From: Diphasiastrum complanatum
Lineage: Eukaryota; Streptophyta; Lycopodiopsida; Lycopodiales; Lycopodiaceae
DNA length: 64,000 nucleotides
Direction: 5' to 3'
NCBI GenBank assembly: GCA_029204225.1
Contig: CM055099.1
Coordinates: 65,627,852 to 65,691,851, forward strand
Positions within the stretch are counted from its first letter, which is position 1, and each line of letters opens with the position of its first letter. Positions 33,405 through 41,420 of the stretch are shown here, piece by piece. Position numbers and translations under genes: made by a program. The notes under the pieces were generated by a model. It saw only the letters and a list, made by a program, of their open reading frames with translations. It was not told the origin of the DNA and ran no database searches.

Positions 33405-35340
33405 ATCATGTTTGGTGGCAAAGAACTATATAACAGATCGTTCATGCATTAGATCATCTTTAAGTCATGTTTTACCAAGAAAGTCAACAAAGGAAATCAT
33501 AAAAAATGCTCGATTTGAAAAAATGAAAAATGAAATTGTAGAGACTGTTTTGATTAAGGTTCAATCATACTTGGATGCGAATGTGATACAAGGTGCATGT
33601 GATGTATCTGGAATTAGCAAAAATGTTTATTCTACTTTTTTTAGAATAGTTAAAGAAGCTTTTTCCCAAGTGACGGTGAAGAAAATTTATCTTCCGCGTC
33701 CATGTCGGGTAAGATTAGCTAGAAATTTTTATAATGACGGAATGTTCAAAGTAGTTGGCCAACCACTTCATATAACTGAATTATACAAATCAAAATATGG
33801 TAAGCTCAATTACAACAATTGCAATAATATTTTTCTTGATATTGAAAATGTTCTAAAATACATTATTCGATTCTATAAACTAGACAAACATCAAGTAAAT
33901 GAAAAGATCATTATTGTAATAAAATTGGATGAATTTGAAATCATCAAGGGTAAGGAGTTGGAACAAGTGAGTGTCACTTTGTTGAACAAAATTTCAGATA
34001 CAAATGATCGAACGTTTAGTGTTCAATCGGAAAATCACATATGGTGGTTGGCGGCATTCCAGGTATAAATTTCTATTTTCATTTAGAATATCTTTATTAA
34101 CAATTCATACCTTGCCAGTTTTTATTGACATGTCATGCATTACTTGTTTCTCTACAGGTCTTGAAAGAGGACCATAAAATACTTTCATGCATATTTTCAA
34201 GAACAAATTATGGCGAGAATATAAGGAGACATTCGGAGGGTGAGAAATCTACAGTCAAAAACCATGGAAGTTTTCAAATTCAATGGCACCTTGCAGGGGA
34301 TTTGAAAACATTAAAGTGTATGTATAATGTCTCTCATGGGGCAACATCAAAGCATCCATGTCTTTATTGCATGAAGGATTGCTACAATATGAATTTGGGA
34401 CGATCAACAAACACTGGCCCAACACGAGAAGCTGAAGATCCAAATATGAAAAGTGTTCTGCCAATTCCATTAAAATATGTTCACATATACACATTGCATG
34501 TTGAGGTTCGTATTATTGAAAAACTTATTTACCTGCATATTCTACTAGCATGGAATCATAAACCGGAGTCTGTGGCTAAAGCAACAATTAGGAGGTTGGA
34601 ATAGTTCTGTCAAATGCAGGACTACATAAAGGTAATGTCACGATTGAAAAAAGTGACAGACTCTCCGGGAAAGAAAGAACGCTCTTAATAAATCATCAAT
34701 TGGAGGCGCTAAGGCAAGAAGATTCTTATCCAATCACACAAGCAAAGAATTAAGTGTCAGATACGAAATTTGGAGAGAAATTGTTCAAGCCACACGAACA
34801 CTGGAAAGAAGTAATCGAGTGGAAAAGGGACAAGTGTGGACCAACTTAGACAAACCCATAGGTGTTATCAGGAAAGAAAACCTATCATCAGAAGATATGA
34901 GGACTTTGCAAAATCATTGCACCACATTTGTAAAATCTATACATGATTGTTGGGGAAAAGACAACGTTACTCATTACATGGTGCTAATATATATCATTAT
35001 CTGGTACTTTTCTCATTCAGGCTTATATTTTTTTCTACTGATGTAACTAATCAAAACTATTGTTTGCAGCAGATCCTTCTTCGTCATGCAACTTATTTTG
35101 CAAAGGAATATGCTTAAGAATCTGGTCATCACAAACATGGAAAAATCTCATTGGCAAGCAAGGGGAGCATTTCATAGAGCAACAAACAATGGAGGACACA
35201 ATTCGAGAAATAAATATGTAGTTCAACTTTTTCAGTGGTTTTATAGAAGAGCACAATTCAGATATCAAACTAAAAACTCGCCAAGTATTACGATATTTCG
35301 AAAGGCATTCAAATTCATTACAAAAGAGAAATCTTTGTAA
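33405..35340 (+). pseudogene. Transposase-like protein with GDLK...PCLYC signature (broken)
   Basis: Exon 33405-34062 ends at a GTATAA donor. After ctctacag at about 34158 the frame continues VLKEDHKILSCIF. Key segment: WHLAGDLKTLKCMYNVSHGA, then HPCLYCMKDC (about 34283-34380). It continues with RKENLSSEDMRTLQNHC, WGKDNVTHYM and, after a further intron, MEKSHWQARGAFH then NNGGHN and FQWFYRRA (35138-35260). The GD-x-K-x-L ... GA ... C-L-x-C pattern resembles a large group of uncharacterised transposon-associated proteins seen in invertebrates and fungi; I cannot name the superfamily with confidence. Several stops and a frameshift lie between 34600 and 34860. Confidence 0.5.
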
Positions 35341-35438
35341 TATATCAAAAATCTCTTACAGAAAATTATCTAATTATCATCATCATCCTCTTCAAGATTC
35401 AGACGGATGGTATTGTCATGAAAGAATAATCTTTTTTC

Positions 35439-36885
35439 TTATGGATCCAAAAATTCTAATTTTTTTCTCTTGCTCATATCAATGTAACCCGAATAAAGGG
35501 CCATTGCAGATGACATTTTCGTAGTCTCATTGAGAGTATAATCCAATATCTTAATAGCCAAATCTCTTTTCACAAAAATTATTTTATATGTTCCTCTTGC
35601 GTACTTATGGCCTCCCAAACAAACTGATAATGATTTGATGGCCATAATGACAGTGGTTGCATATGGATTAAAAGATGAATGATATATACAAATCTCATTA
35701 TTTAAAAAGTGTTTCAAATAATGAGATAGGGACACATCTTTTCTTTCGGCTGATACACCACAAACGCCTCCATGTTTCATACCAAAGGCATCTATTTCAA
35801 TAACATCCTGTAAACCAGAAAAGAAAATAAATTTAGAATTATACATAACACTCCAAACTAAACAATATCAATAACAATATAACATCTACATACCAGATCA
35901 TAATCATCGTAATCAACGACGTTTGCTCTGCTAATGTCATGTCTTCCAATGGCCTCTACATTTTCGGAGGGGATATATCTAGGCCTTGGGGGATATTTTT
36001 TTTGTAAAAAATCCAAAAATTCTTCCTCTGTAGGCAAAGTTTTTTCATAGGCTTTAGATTTTTCAATCATGGCCTCCAAGGCCTCATTGCCAGATTTCTA
36101 ATTGCCATCTTTATCATAATCTATTTCACTTTCAAGGTCATCATATGAGTAATCAACAATGTCAGAAAATTTAGATAAATTTTGAGCAAAAATTGAGAGG
36201 ATTTCATCCTCTCTCAAATTCAAAACATCTTCTATATCATTGAATGAAATATAACTTTCACTATTCATAAAATATAAGAGAACATCGAGTAAAGTTAATT
36301 GATTAACAAGAGTTGCAGATGGAAGAGAATCAGAGAGGATTATAGAATGAGGGAGAGTTTTTTGATAACCTGAAGTCATAGATGCTTCAGCTTCAACCCC
36401 TATATCAGTATCTGCATCATCTACATCAACTGGAGCAGGTGCAGATGCTTTGATCAATGGAATAGTTGAAGATTCAACAGACTCATCATCTAGAATTTCA
36501 GCAGATATGTAAAAGACAAAAGCCATTCCTTTGATTATAAGGAGACATATTCTTTTGTGGATATCACCATATATATTTCTTTTAAAATGGTCATGCAAAT
36601 TAGAGAACTTTCTATTGTGTTTATGCTTAGAGGATGGTTGGGAATGCACAAGGTCCTGAAAATGAACGAAACAAAACTATCCATATCCAAAATAGGAGTA
36701 CTAATAATCTGAGAAAAATTATCAAGATAAGAAATTAAATTATAACGATTCTCATAAACTAGCTTATCGATATCGAAGGGAGCAAAAAAAATACTAGCAA
36801 AATACTCTAATTTCTCAGATGGAATGTCACTAGCATTAAAAAAATCAAGAAGTTTCGTATCCGAGAACATGGAGGAACTAGCCAT
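35439..36885 (-). pseudogene. Unknown spliced gene, divergent from the H3-Ulp1 gene
   Basis: Starts at the ATG at 36885 (MASSSMFSDTKLLDFF). After a probable small intron ending in ttttcag near 36669, it continues from 36667 to 35894 with a single in-frame TAG at 36098-36100. It then crosses an 86-bp GT-AG intron (35808-35893) into a last exon, 35807-35439. The product is about 460 residues, acidic in the middle (DDADTDIGVEAEAS) with Cys and His in the last exon (GMKHGGVCGVSAERKD). I recognise no family. Its start codon lies 9 bp from the first 71-bp inverted repeat, so it probably shares a divergent promoter region with the H3-like gene. Confidence 0.5.
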
Positions 36886-36894
36886 ATTGAACCT

Positions 36895-36965
36895 GATATT
36901 GGTTCAACGCGACAAAATGATATCGGTAGAGGACAAAACAAGAGTGCACGCGTTGATCCGATATC
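36895..36965. repeat. 71-bp inverted repeat, copy 1
   Basis: Left arm GATATTGGTTCAACGCGA, 35-base spacer, right arm ACGCGTTGATCCGATATC. It begins 9 bp upstream of the ATG of the - strand gene. Confidence 0.85.
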
Positions 36966-37012
36966 ACTGGAACAAGATTGAAATTTTCCGCGAGAACACA
37001 TCAGAAGTGGGT

Positions 37013-37083
37013 GATATCGATTCAGAGCGCCTGAATGAATTCGACCATGCAATGTTTGGGAACTCGCGCGTCGATTCGATATA
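37013..37083. repeat. 71-bp inverted repeat, copy 2
   Basis: Arms GATATCGATTCAGAGCGC and GCGCGTCGATTCGATATA with a 35-base spacer unrelated to that of copy 1. Confidence 0.85.
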
Positions 37084-37577
37084 ATGAGATAGAATGAAAA
37101 CAAAAAGGCTTGTGAGTTCAGAATAAAAGATCACAGAATCGAAATATGGCAAGTGGTGCCCATATTTATAGCCAATTCCTGTTGACCACAACCACACATT
37201 TGTCAAGTAACGAATTGAAATACACAGCCTATATTTATCCACCAATCAAAGTGAGACAAATTTGTACCTACGCCGAAATACATTAACTAGTCTATAACTA
37301 GATTCAACAAATCATCATTAGGTCTGACCCTAGAATCAGTACCTGTGCCGGAATACATTAAATATTCAATCAGTAGCCTCTTCGAATAATTATTAAACAA
37401 ATAATAAACAAATGATAAATGGATATCATTGAAAAACGTGTAAGAGGAGAATTATTACAATCTCTCGTTCTATTTAAACAAAGTAAAGACGATATTTTTT
37501 CTTTTGAGATAATGTTCATTCAGAACATTTTCTTTAGTCGTTCATAAGGTGCTCCAATATAATTCTTCTGCGTATGA

Positions 37578-37647
37578 GATATCGGATCAGCGCGCTCGGC
37601 GGAAGATGCTTATTCTCCATTTGGACTGCGCGCGTCTAAGCGCTATT
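37578..37647. repeat. 71-bp-type inverted repeat, copy 3 (70 bp)
   Basis: Arms GATATCGGATCAGCGCGC and GCGCGTCTAAGCGCTATT; spacer 34 bases. The right arm is diverged. Confidence 0.8.
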
Positions 37648-37695
37648 GCAGGATCAATTTTTTTTGAAATTTTGGAAACTATTGGACCCCATTAT

Positions 37696-37776
37696 GCATG
37701 CTCAAAGCTTGATTCGATAAACTCTTCATATTGTCCAAGATTACGCAGAATTTATCGAATTAAGCTTTGATCATTC
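37696..37776. repeat. 81-bp inverted repeat, second type
   Basis: Arms of 25-26 bp built around TCAAAGCTTGATTCGATA and its complement. It shares the core TGATTCGATA with the 71-bp arms but points inward. A diverged copy of the same length is at 37993-38073. Confidence 0.75.
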
Positions 37777-37787
37777 ATATTCCGTCC

Positions 37788-37858
37788 AATATCAGTTCAG
37801 CGCACGTGAATAACACCTTTGGTTTTCAAATGTTGTATATGCGCGTCGATTAGATATC
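37788..37858. repeat. 71-bp inverted repeat, copy 4
   Basis: Arms AATATCAGTTCAGCGCAC and GCGCGTCGATTAGATATC; spacer 35 bases. Confidence 0.85.
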
Positions 37859-37871
37859 GGGTGAAATATTG

Positions 37872-37942
37872 GATATCGGATCAGCGCGCCTTTAGAGAAG
37901 ACAATGATTTTTCACTTGGACTGCGCGCGTCGAATTGCTATG
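37872..37942. repeat. 71-bp inverted repeat, copy 5
   Basis: Arms GATATCGGATCAGCGCGC and GCGCGTCGAATTGCTATG; spacer 35 bases, ending like that of copy 3 (tandem duplication). Confidence 0.85.
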
Positions 37943-37992
37943 GTAAGAAACAAAGTTTTTCCACAATTTTTGAAATTATTGGAGTGTATTTT

Positions 37993-38073
37993 GCATGATC
38001 AAAGCTTGATTCGGTAGACTCTTCAATCTGTCCAAAGCTAAGGAGAATATATCGAATCAAGCTTTGACTATTC
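37993..38073. repeat. 81-bp inverted repeat, second type, copy 2
   Basis: Arms centred on TCAAAGCTTGATTCG and its complement; same length as 37696-37776. Confidence 0.7.
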
Positions 38074-38085
38074 ATATTATTTTTC

Positions 38086-38156
38086 AATATCGGATCAGCA
38101 CGCGGGAATAGAATCTCTGGTTTTCACATGCAGTATATGCGCGTCAATTTGCTATT
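38086..38156. repeat. 71-bp inverted repeat, copy 6
   Basis: Arms AATATCGGATCAGCACGC and GCGCGTCAATTTGCTATT; spacer resembles that of copy 4. Confidence 0.85.
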
Positions 38157-38627
38157 GGGTGAAATAATGATGGCTGGAATTTTTTATGAAATTATAATGA
38201 TTAGATATAAAAAAGGTCAGATATTTATAGCTTAACATTGTCAATTTCAACAATAAATTTTAGATGTGACCATACTTTTGTAGCTTTAAATGTAGATGTG
38301 ACCATACTAGACGAAATTAATTCTGTTTTATTCGATATCGACTAATCATTTTGATGATAGACGAATATTTAGTTTGATTTGATTGACAAGCCTCGGAGAA
38401 ATCATCATCGTAATTTGAACCTCGGACATCCAACCCACGACATTTTCAATTATTTCAAATTTTCTCTATATATACTAATAGACGACGCTGAATTTTTTTT
38501 GCTTAAAGTTCTTATAGTTCTCTACATCCATGCGATAGCGATACAACGTGCTCGAGACAAACTTCTTACGAACCTCAATTACTCTCGCGCGCCCATCTGC
38601 TACCAGCTATCGGTATTGTAGAGCTCA

Positions 38628-38698
38628 GGTATCGGTTCGACGCGCTCTCCCTTACTTCTCATCCTGGGTTCACCTTCTTCGTGCACTGATTCGATATT
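38628..38698. repeat. 71-bp inverted repeat, copy 7, abutting the H3-like start codon
   Basis: Arms GGTATCGGTTCGACGCGC and GTGCACTGATTCGATATT; spacer 35 bases. It ends 8 bp before the ATG at 38707. Confidence 0.85.
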
Positions 38699-40176
38699 AG
38701 TCAGTAATGGCACGGACAAAGCAAACTGCACGAGGCCACCCTGGTGGAATACCAATCTCAGGAGCAGGGCAGAGAAGTCCACAACCACCACCTCCTCCTA
38801 GGCCAAGGGGCAGAAGAAGAGATCCACCTTGGCTCAAGGATATTCAAAAGCTATAGAAGACAAATAATCTTTTGATTCTGAAAGCTCACATATAGAGATC
38901 CATTAGGCAGGTTACAAGAAGTCTATCTGCAGATGTGAGATGGATGGTAACGGCAATTGAGGCACTACACACAGCATATGAGGATTTTCAGGTGAAATTT
39001 TTTTGTGATACTGTTGTTGCAGCTGTCCATGCCAAGAGGGTGACCATCGTGCCCAAGTATTTCAACATTGTATTTAGGCTTCAAGACACATATGACATAT
39101 TTGCAGAATACTTTAGACCTGCTCTCTCCTCTTCTCCAAAACAAGATTCAAGATGGACAAAGAGAAAGCAATCTCAATCATCCCGGCTTGTTATTCATAT
39201 ATAGAGCGGGAGTGTTTCAAAGAAGAGGAGGTCTCTTGACCCTCCAAATAAAGTGAGGGATTTTTCCAAGCCATCTCCTTTGGATGAGATTCTTTCTTCC
39301 AGGCATTCTGCTCCTAAGTCTCTTTCTTCTTCTCCTAAAACTCCAACTTTAACTTCTCCTCCTAAATCTTCCTCTCCTAATAAATCTCCTCCTCCTACCC
39401 CCATAAATATTAGTTCCCCTCCACCTATTCTAGGTTATGATTTAGATGATTTTGTTAAAGGTAGAATCAATTTTGAAAGACAATTCTTTTTCTGATTTAT
39501 CAATATTACTTCTGTCACCCCCTGCACTTGCCTTTGTAAATACTCCTCAATATGTACAGTATGACCAATTGTTAAACACGTATCTTAAAGGTTTAGGTCC
39601 TTGATATAGTTTTAGGATGCCAAAGACCAATGTTGGTCTCCCCCTTACTAGTTTAGATACAGGTGAATTAGAAAGTAGGGATAAAATGCTAGGTGACAAT
39701 GTAGGAGGTGGGGCCATTCAGTATTGGATGGAGTTTTTCCAAATTCCATTGTTTATAGATGTAGCATTGTTTCCCCCTCAGTTCATGGCCGCATTTGATT
39801 TCCTTGATTTCAAAAGTCTGCATGATGATATGTTCCAATATGTCAGACTGGGGACTCCAATTCTCGTGCTGCCATACATAACAAAATAAGTGTCTTTTTA
39901 TTATGTTAAAATTTTCATATGAATTTTGATTTCACATTGATTCTCATTAACTTATTGTTTTCTGATTGCAGTGATCATTGGAGCTTATATGTGTTGTCCT
40001 TATACGTCAATGATGAGGGTGTGTGTAATCCAGTTTGTTTAAAGATGAACTCTATTACACACACACACACACAATTGCCAGGAGCCATATACAAAAAATA
40101 CGGGAACTCTTTCCAGTACCAAATACAAAAGCATATACGAAGCTAAAAATTGTTGATGCAGAGGTAAAAATCTATC

Positions 40177-40247
40177 AATATTGGTTCGACGTGCCCTTGT
40201 AGTTATTGTTTGATTTCTTTTCATAACTTCCGCGCTGATCTGATATT
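40177..40247. repeat. 71-bp inverted repeat, copy 8 (inside protease intron)
   Basis: Arms AATATTGGTTCGACGTGC and CCGCGCTGATCTGATATT; spacer 35 bases. Confidence 0.85.
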
Positions 40248-40263
40248 CAAAAATTATTTTTTT

Positions 40264-40334
40264 GATAGCGGTTCGACGCGCCTTTGTTTCCATTGTAGAT
40301 CTAGTTATAACATCCTACGCGTTGATCCGATATT
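40264..40334. repeat. 71-bp inverted repeat, copy 9 (inside protease intron)
   Basis: Arms GATAGCGGTTCGACGCGC and ACGCGTTGATCCGATATT; spacer 35 bases. Separated from copy 8 by 16 bp. Confidence 0.85.
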
Positions 40335-40585
40335 TCATAATGTTAAAATTTGGATCCTGCAGTCCTCCCCGCAGGTTAATTCTGTCAGTTGTGGTTTGTA
40401 TACTGTATGCAATGCCAAATACTTTTTTAATTGGCTTGTACTACAAGATGGACTTCCTAATCTAGAAGAGGCAATATTCGATTAATAACTTTTAATTGTG
40501 TTTTTGTTTTTTTCTAATTCAAATTAATATTAACTGATCTTTGATTAATTACATTTAACCGTCTTTATGTTTTTTTTTTTTTCAG

Positions 40586-40744
40586 TTTAAATGCCCGAAG
40601 GTCTCCCCAATGGAGATAATGCACTTCAGACAGGAGACCATAAAGTTGGTGATCAAAAATTCATATCTAGTTGCAGTGGCCAAGTGTTTTCCACCCAAGC
40701 TACTTCCAACTGGAGAAATGGACTTAGAGATCATAGATAGTTGA
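40586..40744 (+). other. Putative extra 3' exon downstream of the protease
   Basis: After a long T tract and cag, the frame reads FKCPKVSPMEIMHFRQETIK and on to a TGA, 52 codons. A diverged direct copy, KISPMETVHFLKETMN, lies at 41203-41322. The conservation of the reading frame between the copies suggests real coding, perhaps the last exon of the H3-Ulp1 gene or of a small separate one. The donor that would join it was not found. Confidence 0.4.
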
Positions 40745-41202
40745 TACTGATTAAATATTCGTCTCACTTGATGTGGATGAGACACATGTACAGAAAATTT
40801 TAATAGAAATATATTTATAATTTTTCAGTGGTTGTTCTTACTTGTTATTTTTCATGTTATTAATTCAGGTTATGATTCATTCATCTTCAATTTCTACGGT
40901 TTTCCGAAAAGTTTATTTTTCATAGCCTTGGTCTGCCTTGCCTTTACCTTGGCTTTTTTTGGATAAGTTCAGAATGATGATATGATCGAACCTTTGCCAC
41001 AACCAATCCAAACATGCGACATTAGTTCACTTAGATTTGTTGCAGCAAAGCTTTGATTTGATCATCATCTGAACATATCCAAATATGCCAAGACAAGGAC
41101 AATACAGACCAAGGCAATGAAGACCAAAAATACAACCGATATATACGAGACATCAACAAGGGCAAGCATCGATTGTAGTGGTCACTGGAGTTCAAGTGAC
41201 TG

Positions 41203-41322
41203 AAGATCTCCCCAATGGAGACAGTGCATTTCCTGAAGGAGACAATGAATCTTGTTATCAAAAACTCATATTATCCAGTTGCAATTACATTGTGTTTTGC
41301 ACCATGTAAATGGAGATCATAG
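41203..41322 (+). pseudogene. Duplicated copy of the 40586-40744 exon
   Basis: Matches 40586-40744 in the same frame (SPME-x-x-HF ... ET-x-x-LVIKNSY) and ends in TAG at 41320. The duplicated block seems to extend further: 40880-40960 and 41425-41500 are also alike. Confidence 0.5.
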
Positions 41323-41420
41323 AAATGAAAGAGCCTCATAGAAAAAGTGGTTCATATATTTTCAAAAATGATGTATACAAAAAATTGTATTACATAATAC
41401 AAAATTTTATAGTTCATAAT

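Larger units (their letters stand above)
37576..38168 (+). repeat. Tandem duplication, period about 294-298 bp, spanning IR copies 3-6
   Basis: Copies 3, 81-bp A and 4 line up with copies 5, 81-bp B and 6 in the same order and spacing, including the intervening phrases ttggactgc and ggttttca. Confidence 0.8.
38707..40485 (+). pseudogene. Histone H3-like domain fused to a Ulp1/C48 SUMO-protease-like domain
   Basis: ATG at 38707. Residues 2-9 are ARTKQTAR, the exact histone H3 N-terminus, but G-H-P follow where K9-S10-T11 belong. A Pro/Arg-rich linker leads to the H3 fold: alpha-N (WLKDIQKL), alpha-1 (RSIRQVTRSL), alpha-2 (TAIEALHTAYEDF ... FFCDTVVAAVHAKR), loop 2 and alpha-3 (VTIVPKYFNIVFRL). 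It aligns with H3 without gaps from alpha-N to alpha-3, at roughly 40% identity by eye. TAG codons at 38854 and 38893 fall on two conserved H3 glutamines. The same frame continues through a TAG at 39202 into a Ser/Pro/Lys-rich linker (to about 39475). After a frameshift and a TGA near 39603 comes the protease: catalytic His in DHWSLYV (39976-39978), Asn at 40048 where Asp is expected, and Gln plus Cys in QVNSVSCG (Cys 40390-40392). Introns are at about 39893-39971 and 40164-40362. Separate genes cannot be excluded. Confidence 0.7.

Noticed and set aside
38707-39204. An ordinary host histone H3 gene
   Set aside because: K9, K14 and K27 are missing, the fold is only about 40% identical by eye, two conserved Gln codons are stops, and the frame continues to a protease linker.
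36895-40334. A CRISPR-like array
   Set aside because: The regular 18-35-18 units are inverted, not direct repeats, are irregularly spaced, and the setting is a plant nuclear genome with introns.
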